From Reddybacter sp041277045 (lineage in GTDB: Bacteria; Pseudomonadota; Gammaproteobacteria; Pseudomonadales; Porticoccaceae), in assembly GCA_041277045.1 (NCBI GenBank), contig JBGFSY010000002.1:1-64000 (forward strand): DNA of 64,000 nt, written 5' to 3'. This document shows, piece by piece, positions 52,776-60,588 of the stretch. The translations under genes were made by a program, and so were the position numbers. Under the pieces are notes generated by a model. The model ran no database searches and was not told the origin of the DNA. It saw only the letters and a list, made by a program, of their open reading frames with translations. Every line of letters begins with the position of its first letter. The stretch's first letter is position 1.

Positions 52776-53066
52776 ATGACCAAATCTGAATTGATTGATA
52801 GAATTTCGCAATTTCAGGATCAGCTGCCGCCAAAGGATGTTGAGTTGGCGGTTAAGATGATATTGGAAGAAATGACACAAGCACTGGTGAATAACCAGCG
52901 TATTGAGATAAGAGGATTTGGTAGTTTTTGCTTACATTATCGTAAGCCGCGAATTGGACGAAACCCCAAAACAGGGGAAATCGTTGAGTTACCTGGTAAA
53001 TATGTGCCCTATTTTAAGCCCGGTAAGGAACTGCGGGAGCGGGTTAACGCTGGAATAGGCAAGTAA
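52776..53066 (+). CDS. ihfB: Integration host factor beta subunit
   Basis: A 96-residue HU/IHF fold protein. Features: MTKSELIDRISQFQDQLP, EEMTQALVNNQRIEIRGFGSF and RKPRIGRNPKTGEIVELPGKYVPYFKPGKELRERVN. The proline in GRNPKTG is the intercalating residue that bends DNA. It pairs with IhfA encoded elsewhere. Like other rpsA-ihfB pairs, it may share the rpsA transcript. It ends in a strong terminator. Confidence 0.97.
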   Translation: MTKSELIDRISQFQDQLPPKDVELAVKMILEEMTQALVNNQRIEIRGFGSFCLHYRKPRIGRNPKTGEIVELPGKYVPYFKPGKELRERVNAGIGK

Positions 53067-53091
53067 CTCCTCCTTGCAGTAAGCTTAATTA

Positions 53092-53125
53092 AAAACGGTG
53101 AAGCGTAAGCTTTGCCGTTTTTTTT
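53092..53125 (+). terminator. Rho-independent terminator of ihfB
   Basis: AAAACGGTGAAGC (53092-53104), GTAA loop, GCTTTGCCGTTTT (53109-53121): all 13 pairs form in RNA when two G-U pairs are allowed. Eight Ts occupy 53118-53125. The GTG at 53098 lies inside the stem, so it is unlikely to be a real start for the next gene. Confidence 0.85.
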
Positions 53126-53136
53126 CGGAGATGGAA

Positions 53137-53436
53137 ATGACAAAAGTAAAGCGATGGATTGGCCTGTTATCGCTACTCATTTGTGTGTTGATGGGTGTCT
53201 GGATTGTTCAGGATAACCCTCTGGAAGTCCCGGTGACATTGCTGGGCTTTTCTCTGCTTAAACTGCCCCTTGGTATCTGGTTACTTGCGGCTTTTCTTGC
53301 TGGCAGTGTGCTCAGTTATGTGGTTGGTTTGCCGAGCTCTTTAGGGCAAAAGGCACAATGTCGACGTCTTCGGCGCCAGCTTGTTCTTGCTGAAACTGAG
53401 ATAAAGAAGCTGGGATCTGAGTCCCCTAAGAATTAA
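53137..53436 (+). CDS. lapA: LapA-family inner-membrane protein (DUF1049)
   Basis: A 99-residue protein with two transmembrane helices (IGLLSLLICVLMGVWIV and LPLGIWLLAAFLAGSVLSYVVG) and a basic C-terminal coiled segment. It is the LapA/YciS type, in E. coli part of the lipopolysaccharide assembly/regulation pair LapA-LapB. The ATG at 53137 follows CGGAG with a 6-base spacing; 53131 would leave no spacing. LapB normally follows but is absent here, since pyrF comes next. Confidence 0.85.
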   Translation: MTKVKRWIGLLSLLICVLMGVWIVQDNPLEVPVTLLGFSLLKLPLGIWLLAAFLAGSVLSYVVGLPSSLGQKAQCRRLRRQLVLAETEIKKLGSESPKN

Positions 53437-53461
53437 TACTCGCTGATAAAAGAAGTTCAAA

Positions 53462-54187
53462 ATGCCTGCTGCCATTTTTGATAAGCGCATTATTGTCGCG
53501 CTAGATTATCCCGATAAACCCTCCGTTCTCGCTTTTGCGGATAGTGTGAGCCCAGATCTTTGCCGCCTGAAGATTGGTAAGGAGGTGTTCACCCACTCAG
53601 GCCCTGAATTGGTGAGGGCTTTGGTTGACCGTGGTTTTGATGTTTTCCTTGATCTTAAATTTCACGATATTCCGACCACTGTAAACAAAGCAGTCAGTGC
53701 CGCGCTCGATCTAGGCGTATGGATGCTCAATGTTCATGCCTTGGGTGGCTCAAGAATGATGGAGGCTGCGCGGGAAGCTCTTGAGCGTCAGGGTGGCGAC
53801 TCTCGCCTTATCGCGGTAACAGTGCTGACAAGTATGCAAGACAGTGATCTTGTTGAGCTTGGTTTGAATATGCCCGCAGCGAAATTAGCCGCTAAGCTGG
53901 CAGGTCTCGCCATGCAGTGCGGTTTGGACGGTGTTGTGTGTTCGGCACAGGAGGCAAGTGTAATAGCAGACCAGTATGGTGAGGCGTTTTTGCGAGTCAC
54001 GCCAGGTATTCGTCCTGTTAACCTTACTGCAGATGATGACCAACGACGGGTCATGAGTCCACGACAGGCTGTTGATGGAGGCAGTAGTTATCTGGTCATA
54101 GGGCGGCCCGTAACGCAATCTGTCGATCCGATGGCAACACTACTTGCCATAAAAAAGGAAATTGGAGAAGATGTCGGCGAGGGATGA
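53462..54187 (+). CDS. pyrF: Orotidine-5'-phosphate decarboxylase
   Basis: A 241-residue TIM-barrel enzyme of pyrimidine synthesis that converts OMP to UMP. It has IIVALDYPDK at the start, the catalytic Asp-Lys-Asp in FLDLKFHDIPTTV (about 58-70), NVHALGGSRMMEAA, VVCSAQEA, RVTPGIRP and YLVIGRPVTQS. Complete. Pseudomonas and relatives place pyrF after lapA-lapB in the same neighbourhood. Confidence 0.96.
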   Translation: MPAAIFDKRIIVALDYPDKPSVLAFADSVSPDLCRLKIGKEVFTHSGPELVRALVDRGFDVFLDLKFHDIPTTVNKAVSAALDLGVWMLNVHALGGSRMMEAAREALERQGGDSRLIAVTVLTSMQDSDLVELGLNMPAAKLAAKLAGLAMQCGLDGVVCSAQEASVIADQYGEAFLRVTPGIRPVNLTADDDQRRVMSPRQAVDGGSSYLVIGRPVTQSVDPMATLLAIKKEIGEDVGEG

Positions 54188-54236
54188 GCCCCCATTCAGT
54201 TAGTTACATGGAGCACTTTGGTGCACGGAGTAAAAT

Positions 54237-54545
54237 ATGAAAGGTATAAGGACGTTACTGGCTTGTTTTTTTGCTGTTGTATGGTTGGGTCTGGTTAGTG
54301 CTGGGCCGGTTTATGCAGGTGAGAAGGCTGATTCTGAAAAGGCTGTAGTCTCAAGTGTCAATATTAATAAAGCTGATGCCAAAGAACTTGCTGCTGTATT
54401 GCACAATATTGGTAAAAGCAAAGCTGAAGCAATTGTAAATTACCGTGAAGAACACGGGGTTTTTACTAGCAAGGAGCAGCTGTTAAATATTAAAGGTATT
54501 GGTGAGAGCACATTAGAGAAAAATGAAGCACTAATTACCTTATGA
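54237..54545 (+). CDS. ComEA-like helix-hairpin-helix protein
   Basis: A 102-residue exported protein. A Sec signal peptide (LLACFFAVVWLGLVSAGPVYA) is followed by a short linker and one ComEA HhH domain: VNINKADAKELAAVLHNIGKSKAEAIVNYREEHG, then LLNIKGIGESTLEKN. Such proteins bind double-stranded DNA in the periplasm; the Pseudomonas and Vibrio counterparts are tied to DNA uptake. The N-A-x-E-L... pattern is complete. A terminator follows. Confidence 0.9.
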   Translation: MKGIRTLLACFFAVVWLGLVSAGPVYAGEKADSEKAVVSSVNINKADAKELAAVLHNIGKSKAEAIVNYREEHGVFTSKEQLLNIKGIGESTLEKNEALITL

Positions 54546-54563
54546 TGCTTAAGCACTGACAAT

Positions 54564-54595
54564 AAAATGGCCGCGCTTTTACGTGGCCATTTTTT
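54564..54595 (+). terminator. Rho-independent terminator of the ComEA-like gene
   Basis: AAAATGGCCGCG (54564-54575) pairs with CGTGGCCATTTT (54582-54593) with one G-U pair and a 6-base loop, and Ts run to 54595. Confidence 0.8.
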
Positions 54596-54631
54596 ATATA
54601 CACTGAAATTGGTAAGTATTAGCGAGTTCAA

Positions 54632-55984
54632 ATGGGCAAAGTAAGTGCGACTCTAAATTTCAATATTGTCCCTATAATTGTCGATATTACACTAATAGTT
54701 CTGATGGGGTATTTGAGCTACTTCCTGCGCTTCGGTGAGTGGGTTTTGCCCCCGTATTACCACCTGTTTATTTTCTCGGCCAGCTTGATCACTGGGTTAA
54801 TATTTATTATTTTCAATTCTTACCCCGGTGCTGATTCAAGCTTCAGAGAAATAATTTTTTATTTTTTTAGTCGTGTTGTTTTGGCATTTAGTGTTTTTAT
54901 AATGCTACTGGTGTTTCTCAAAGTTACCCAGCTATATTCCCGGCTTTGGCTGGGTGGGTGGATTTGCCTCTCCTTTTTTGCACTGTTTATTGCCCATGCC
55001 GGCTATCATCAAGTGGTAGCTGCATTACAGGCAAATGGCAAGATGGTGAGAGATGTTTTGGTCGTCTATAGCACCAAGCAGGGCTACGACACATTGAAAA
55101 ACATGGGAGCTACAGGCTATCGTATTTACCAGGATGTAAATTTGCAAGACAGTGGCTTGGAGTGTCAGAACTTGGCTGAATTAGTTGAGGACTCCGGGGT
55201 GTCAGAAGTCTGGATTAGCATGCCATTTAATGACTTTGCTAGGGTTGATGAAATTACCTATGAGCTACGACATAGCCTGGTTGATATTCGATTTATCCCT
55301 CAGCTTAACGATGCCAGGTTACTTCAGCACCGTATCAGCTACTTGGGTTCCCAATACGCCATTGACCTCAGTTACACACCTCTCGATGGCTTCAATAGGG
55401 GGCTGAAACGGCTTGAAGATTTGATTTTAGCGACACTGATTGGTATATCTATAATTCCAGTGTGCTTGATAATTGCTTTAGCGATAAGGCTGACTTCAAA
55501 GGGTCCTGTGCTATTTAAACAAAAGCGCCATGGGATGGGCGGCGAAAAAATCACGGTCTATAAATTTCGTAGCATGGAGGTGCACAGTGAGGCGAAGAGC
55601 GCTGTAACTCAGGCTACAATTTCTGATCCGCGGATACCGCCCCTGGGTTATTTTTTACGAAGAACCAGTCTCGATGAATTGCCACAGTTTTTTAATGTAC
55701 TTCAGGGGCGGATGTCTATAGTTGGCCCTCGTCCTCATGCTTTAGTGCATAACGAATATTATAAGGATCTCGTGCAATCCTATATGTGGCGTCATAAAGT
55801 TAAGCCGGGCATTACGGGTTGGGCTCAGATTAATGGCTATCGTGGTAGAACAGATACCCTTGATAAGATGAGCAAGCGGGTAGAGCATGACCTCTGGTAC
55901 ATTAATAACTGGAGTTTTTGGCTAGACTTGAAAATTATTTTAGTTAGCTGCTATAAGGGATTCTTTCATAAAAATGCTTATTAA
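54632..55984 (+). CDS. Polyprenyl-phosphate sugar-1-phosphate transferase (WcaJ/WbaP type)
   Basis: A 450-residue inner-membrane enzyme that starts a surface polysaccharide by loading a sugar phosphate onto undecaprenyl phosphate. Four to five N-terminal helices precede a CoA-binding-like domain (about 150-250). The C-terminal catalytic domain has KRLEDLILATLIGISIIP, the KFRSM...-like TVYKFRSMEVH, RRTSLDELPQFFNVLQGRMSIVGPRPH, KPGITGWAQINGYRGRT and WSFWLDLKII. The DE pair in LDELPQ is the catalytic site. A glycosyltransferase cluster is not within the window. Confidence 0.92.
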   Translation: MGKVSATLNFNIVPIIVDITLIVLMGYLSYFLRFGEWVLPPYYHLFIFSASLITGLIFIIFNSYPGADSSFREIIFYFFSRVVLAFSVFIMLLVFLKVTQLYSRLWLGGWICLSFFALFIAHAGYHQVVAALQANGKMVRDVLVVYSTKQGYDTLKNMGATGYRIYQDVNLQDSGLECQNLAELVEDSGVSEVWISMPFNDFARVDEITYELRHSLVDIRFIPQLNDARLLQHRISYLGSQYAIDLSYTPLDGFNRGLKRLEDLILATLIGISIIPVCLIIALAIRLTSKGPVLFKQKRHGMGGEKITVYKFRSMEVHSEAKSAVTQATISDPRIPPLGYFLRRTSLDELPQFFNVLQGRMSIVGPRPHALVHNEYYKDLVQSYMWRHKVKPGITGWAQINGYRGRTDTLDKMSKRVEHDLWYINNWSFWLDLKIILVSCYKGFFHKNAY

Positions 55985-56037
55985 AGTCTACGGGAATAAG
56001 GTCGCCTGTTAGGTGGCAATATTAAGCTGAGGCTACG

Positions 56038-56565
56038 ATGAAATTTTTTAGTCGGAGTATTTTCTCTCTGAAAAATGATACATACCAGGTATCAGTACTA
56101 TTGGTATGTACTGCTAACTATTGTCGCTCTCCCATGGCTGAGGGAATGTTGCGGAAAAAGCTACTTGAGAAAGGTTTGTCACAGGATGTCAGAGTAGATT
56201 CTGCGGGTACTCACGTATCAAGAAACGGGCAGCCCCCCGATATTCGTGCTCGGCAAGCGGTATCAGCCTCTGGTGTGCAGATAGCTAAATTGCGCTCACG
56301 TAGTATTAAGTCTATCGATTTTGTCGAGTTTGACTACATTATAGCGATGGACGCTAATAATTACCGTAGCCTGCTATCGCTTTGTCCTGAAGAGCATCAA
56401 AATAAGTTATTGATGATAATGAGTTTTGCCCCTCAGTTCAGTGTGACGGAAGTTCCAGATCCCTACTATAGTAATAATGCAGGATTTAAGCAGGTGTATA
56501 CTTTTCTTGAACAGGCTATTACGGGCTTGGTGGGTTCTATTGAAGAGAAGTACGACTTGTCCTAA
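56038..56565 (+). CDS. Low-molecular-weight protein tyrosine phosphatase
   Basis: A 175-residue phosphatase. The P-loop is VCTANYCRSPMAEGM, C-x5-R-S, near residues 24-38. The acid loop is VPDPYYS (Asp about 142). Ser-Ala-Gly in VDSAGTHVS is typical. Relatives regulate tyrosine kinases of exopolysaccharide export. It follows the sugar transferase by 53 bp, which supports a role in polysaccharide synthesis. The N-terminal 15 residues are an extra tail relative to the family. Confidence 0.9.
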   Translation: MKFFSRSIFSLKNDTYQVSVLLVCTANYCRSPMAEGMLRKKLLEKGLSQDVRVDSAGTHVSRNGQPPDIRARQAVSASGVQIAKLRSRSIKSIDFVEFDYIIAMDANNYRSLLSLCPEEHQNKLLMIMSFAPQFSVTEVPDPYYSNNAGFKQVYTFLEQAITGLVGSIEEKYDLS

Positions 56566-56682
56566 TGTGTTTATATTTGTTACCGGCATTGCGGTGTTCG
56601 ATATGTTTCTTGTTCAGTGTGGGTTTTACTTCGGAGTTTTCGACCTACTTTAGCCAAGCTACAAAGGGCAGGGGAGCTGTAT

Positions 56683-57429
56683 ATGAATAATGAAAAGGAG
56701 TCACTTGCAGAAAGGTTCCTGCAGTACTTCCAGGTTGTGTTGGCGACCAGTGAGGAAGATAAACGGGCTGTATTCGAGGTGCGTTATCGTGTGTACTGTG
56801 AAGAGTTTAGGTATGAGTCAGGTGAAAACTTTCCCGATAAGGCCGAAATGGATGAGTATGATGATAGATCTTTGCACTGTCTGATTAGGCACAAAAGTAG
56901 TGGCAGAGCGGCGGGTTGTGTTCGTCTAGTGCCGGCGAGCAACGATATTACTGATCTCTTACCTTTCGAGAAATATTGCACTGCAAGTGTCGATGCGGCA
57001 TTTATTGAAAGCTTGAAGTCTGAGCGATGTGAAATTGCTGAAGTTTCACGCCTTGCTGTTGATGGTGCATTCCGCCGTCGTGGTGGTGAATCGGCAACCC
57101 GCTTCGGTGAAATAGAGACTATGGATTGCTCGGCAGTAGAAAAACGTACATTTTCGCTCATTGCTATATCGGGTTTTCTCGCTTGTACTGCTTTGGCGGA
57201 GCTATCCGGGCGGAGTGACGTATTTGCGATGATGGAACCCTTCCTGCCTCGTTTGGTGAAACATTCAGGTATCTGCTGGCAACAAGCGGGCAAGACAATT
57301 CAGTACCATGGTGAAAGGGCTCTTTATTATATAAAAACACAATCAGCCGTCGATAATATGGTTCCCGACCTGAAGGTGCTCTACTTGGCTATTTACCAGG
57401 AAATCGCACAGACCTACTCTGCTAGCTAG
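56683..57429 (+). CDS. PEP-CTERM/exosortase system-associated acyltransferase
   Basis: A 248-residue GNAT-fold protein resembling autoinducer synthases. It has AVFEVRYRVYCEEFRYES, DEYDDRSLHCLIRHKSSGRAAGCVRLVPA and CEIAEVSRLAVDGAFRRR, the key landmarks of the exosortase-associated acyltransferase family, found beside exosortase and PEP-CTERM loci. The acyl donor and product are unknown. The ATG at 56683 follows AGGGGAG; a longer frame upstream is not needed. It lies between the phosphatase and the ThiF-nitroreductase gene. Confidence 0.85.
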   Translation: MNNEKESLAERFLQYFQVVLATSEEDKRAVFEVRYRVYCEEFRYESGENFPDKAEMDEYDDRSLHCLIRHKSSGRAAGCVRLVPASNDITDLLPFEKYCTASVDAAFIESLKSERCEIAEVSRLAVDGAFRRRGGESATRFGEIETMDCSAVEKRTFSLIAISGFLACTALAELSGRSDVFAMMEPFLPRLVKHSGICWQQAGKTIQYHGERALYYIKTQSAVDNMVPDLKVLYLAIYQEIAQTYSAS

Positions 57430-57509
57430 CCAAACAAACGTTGAGGGTGTTTGGATCTTACCTAGCGCTGTTAGGGTTTGAAGGCAGATAATCTGCAAAG
57501 GAAAGAAAT

Positions 57510-59477
57510 ATGCTAGCGGAACACTTCGACTATGGAGCGGCGTTTTCACGAAACCTGGGATGGGTAAGCGAAGCTGAGCAGCAAATATTGCGTTCTAAAC
57601 GTATTGCCATTGCAGGTTTAGGGGGTGTTGGGGGTAGCCATCTCTTAACACTGACGCGCTTGGGCATTGGCAACTTTACTATTGCCGACCTCGATATTTT
57701 TGAACAGGAAAACTTTAATCGCCAGGCCGGTGCAAGCTTGCCCCACGTCGGACGTGAGAAGATTGATGTACTCCAAGAACTGGCTCTGGATATCAACCCC
57801 GAGTTGAGCCTACTTAAATTTTCATCCGGGATCGATACAGACAATCTCGATGCTTTTCTCGATGGTGTTGATCTCTACGTCGATTCTCTCGATTTTTTTG
57901 CCGTAGAAATACGTCAGGCGGTCTTTGCTGCTTGCGCTGAAAAAGGTATTCCTGCAATTACAGCCGCACCACTGGGTATGGGCGTCGCTTTTCTAGCCTT
58001 TTTACCAGGACAAATGACCTTCGAAGAGTATTTTCGTTTGGCTGGTCAGGCAGAAGATGAACAACTGCTGCGCTTCTTACTTGGTTTGTCACCGGCAATG
58101 TTACAGGTGAGCTACCTGGTTGACGATACCCGTCTCGACCTTAATGCCCACAAGGGGCCATCAACCCCCATGGCTTGCGAGCTTTGCGCTGGCATGGCAG
58201 GTACCCACGCCCTAAAAATTCTCTTAAACCGTGGGGCTGTGCCCGCCGCTCCACGAGGCCTTCATTTCGACGCTTATCGAAACAAAATGGCAAAAACCTG
58301 GCGACCCATGGGCAATAACAATCCTATTCAACGTCTGGGCCTAAAGATTATCCGTAAACGCTTGTCGGCAAAGTTGGCGGTGCCCCCTGAAAAGACGGCG
58401 TGTTCACCTGCAAGCGCTATCGAAAGAATACTCGACTACGCCCGTTGGGCACCAAGCGGTGACAATACTCAGCCCTGGCAGTTTGAAGTGCTCAGCGACG
58501 ATTCTTTTGTTATTCACACCCGCGATACCCGCGACTGGTGTGTCTACGATTTGGCCGGGCGCGCCAGTCAAACCTCGGTCGGCACTCTGCTAGAAAATAT
58601 TGCCATTGCCGCACAAGGTGAAGGCCTTGACGCCAGTTTTACACTGCAAGACCCCATGGCCGACAGCGACCCCGTCATCGATGTTCAATTGACGATGGGC
58701 ACACAACCCGTAGAAAAACCTCCACTACTGCCCTATATTAAGGCCCGCAGTGTACAGCGTCGGGCCTTATCGACACGGCTCTTGTTGGTAGATCATAAGC
58801 AGGCACTGGAAGATGCCGTTGGCTCAGGTTATCGACTAATATGGTTAGAAGGTCGCCAGAAAAAGTGGCAAATAACGCGATTGCTCTTGCGTGCAGCGGG
58901 TATCCGTTTGACCATTCCCGAAGTGTATGAAGTCCATAAAAAAATTATCCAATGGGATGCCCAATTCAGTATCGACCGCATTCCCGATCAAGCATTGGGG
59001 GCAGATGCCCTGACAGTAAAAATGATGAAATGGGCTCTACAAAGCTGGTCTCGTGTGAAGATGCTCAACCGCTATTTTGCCGGAACCTTGATGCCGCGCC
59101 TGCAGCTCGATTTGATCCCTGCCCAGTGCTGCGCGGCCCATTTTATTATTGTCGCCGATCAGTCCCGTGAGCAGACAGCCGACTATTTGGCAGGTGGGCG
59201 TGCGACCCAGCGCTTTTGGCTCACCGCAACCAAGCTCGGTTTGCAATTACAACCGGAAATGACACCGCTAATTTTTTCTACTTACTCACGGGAGGGGCGG
59301 CGCTTCACTGACAGCAACGATAAATTGGCTGCAGCCGATATCCTACGGCTTGAGCTGGATGCTCTGACAGGAGGCGAGGTCGATGCGGTATTTATGGGTC
59401 GGCTTGGCTTTGGTAGCGCTGCGACGTCGCGCTCACTGCGTAAAAACTTACAACAATTACGTCGGGTACAATCCTGA
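57510..59477 (+). CDS. ThiF/E1-like adenylyltransferase fused to a nitroreductase-like domain
   Basis: A 655-residue fusion. About 30-270 form the E1/ThiF domain: IAIAGLGGVGGSHLLTLTRLGIG (nucleotide-binding GxGGxGG), DLDIFEQENFNRQ (adenylation residues) and a single CELC. About 300-650 form a nitroreductase-like FMN domain: YARWAPSGDNTQPWQF, AARASQTSVG-type GRASQTSVGTLLENI and GRATQRFWLTATKLG. The mycobacterial MoeY protein has the same order of domains by annotation. It likely adenylates a carboxylate and then reduces or oxidises it; substrate unknown. The context of an acyltransferase before it and RND genes after it is notable. Confidence 0.85.
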   Translation: MLAEHFDYGAAFSRNLGWVSEAEQQILRSKRIAIAGLGGVGGSHLLTLTRLGIGNFTIADLDIFEQENFNRQAGASLPHVGREKIDVLQELALDINPELSLLKFSSGIDTDNLDAFLDGVDLYVDSLDFFAVEIRQAVFAACAEKGIPAITAAPLGMGVAFLAFLPGQMTFEEYFRLAGQAEDEQLLRFLLGLSPAMLQVSYLVDDTRLDLNAHKGPSTPMACELCAGMAGTHALKILLNRGAVPAAPRGLHFDAYRNKMAKTWRPMGNNNPIQRLGLKIIRKRLSAKLAVPPEKTACSPASAIERILDYARWAPSGDNTQPWQFEVLSDDSFVIHTRDTRDWCVYDLAGRASQTSVGTLLENIAIAAQGEGLDASFTLQDPMADSDPVIDVQLTMGTQPVEKPPLLPYIKARSVQRRALSTRLLLVDHKQALEDAVGSGYRLIWLEGRQKKWQITRLLLRAAGIRLTIPEVYEVHKKIIQWDAQFSIDRIPDQALGADALTVKMMKWALQSWSRVKMLNRYFAGTLMPRLQLDLIPAQCCAAHFIIVADQSREQTADYLAGGRATQRFWLTATKLGLQLQPEMTPLIFSTYSREGRRFTDSNDKLAAADILRLELDALTGGEVDAVFMGRLGFGSAATSRSLRKNLQQLRRVQS

Positions 59478-59564
59478 GCTGGCCCGTCAATATTCGATTC
59501 ATTGTCGATCTCGCCAGGTTCTCTAACTTTGACATACAGCCTGAATCCCCCGGACTTTAACGCA

Positions 59565-60584
59565 ATGATACAACGCCTTTATAGAACTGCTCTTTTCATT
59601 GTCCTAACATCTCCTCTTGGGTTACAGGCCGCTGAGGTGACCCCGGTAACCACTAAAAAGCTTGCCGAGGTGATGTTTTACCCGGTGCGCGATGCACCGG
59701 CAACAACCCTGAGCCTCAATGACACGCGTGTAAGTACCGAGCTGAAAGGTATTCTCAAGGGCATTAATGTGCGGGTTGGGGATAGTGTTAAGCAAGGTGA
59801 TGTTGTCGCCAACATGGATTGCAAGGATTATGAAATTGCGGTCACCCAGGCTACTGCTGCGCTCACCGCCCAGCGTGCGACCTTGAAATTTGACCGCTCT
59901 CGCCTGAAGAAAGTGACTCAGTTGTCGAAGAAAAAAAACATCTCGACGGAAGAGGTCGAGAGGCGCACATCCAATGCGGCTATTTCTGCAGCCGATGTTG
60001 AGGGCCTAAAGGCATCATTGAGAGCCACCCAGCGCGCGGTGGAGAAATGCGCTATTCGCGCCCCCTTTGATGCCGTAGTGATCTCTAAAATGGCCAACCT
60101 CGGCGACTACCTAATACCCGGCAGCCCTGTATTGCGCTTGTTGGATAGGGATAATGTCGAAGTTTCTGCCAAAGTCCAAGAGCAAGATCTGGAGCTGCTG
60201 AAAGGTGCTAAAGGCGTGGCTTTTATCGCCAATGACAAACGCTATCCGCTGACCTTGCGGGCCACTCTGCCCTTGATGGAAAGCCGTATTCGCAGTTACG
60301 AGGTACGCTTGGAGTTTACTGCCGGCAAAGCCTATCCGGGCAGTGCCGGGCGCACCGAGTGGCTCACCCCAGCTCCCTATGTACCGGCCGAGTTGTTGGT
60401 GCGGCGCAAGGGTCTGGGTGTTTTTCTGGCGGTTGATGGTCGGGCCAAATTTATACCGCTTGCCGGAGCAAATGCCGGGCAGCCCGCAGCACTTGGAAAA
60501 TCTCTGACGAAAGATAGCACCATCATTATCAACGGTCGTTTTAAAATAAACGATGGGGATGCAGTGCGAGTTATCGAGCGCTAA
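59565..60584 (+). CDS. RND efflux periplasmic adaptor (membrane fusion protein)
   Basis: A 339-residue HlyD/AcrA-type protein. Signal peptide RLYRTALFIVLTSPLGLQA ends near residue 20. The biotinyl-lipoyl half-motifs (GILKGINVRVGDSVKQGDVVANMD and CAIRAPFDAVVISKMANLGDYLIPG) flank an alpha-helical hairpin (about 90-165). A beta-barrel and membrane-proximal part follow. The ATG at 59565 is chosen for the signal peptide; an upstream in-frame start at 59502 adds non-signal sequence. The permease gene starts five bases after its stop. Confidence 0.9.
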   Translation: MIQRLYRTALFIVLTSPLGLQAAEVTPVTTKKLAEVMFYPVRDAPATTLSLNDTRVSTELKGILKGINVRVGDSVKQGDVVANMDCKDYEIAVTQATAALTAQRATLKFDRSRLKKVTQLSKKKNISTEEVERRTSNAAISAADVEGLKASLRATQRAVEKCAIRAPFDAVVISKMANLGDYLIPGSPVLRLLDRDNVEVSAKVQEQDLELLKGAKGVAFIANDKRYPLTLRATLPLMESRIRSYEVRLEFTAGKAYPGSAGRTEWLTPAPYVPAELLVRRKGLGVFLAVDGRAKFIPLAGANAGQPAALGKSLTKDSTIIINGRFKINDGDAVRVIER

Positions 60585-60588
60585 GCCC

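Noticed and set aside
57430..57454. CCAAACA/TGTTTGG hairpin after the acyltransferase gene as a terminator
   Set aside because: Stem of 7 bp and no U-tract; the ThiF-nitroreductase gene may still be cotranscribed.
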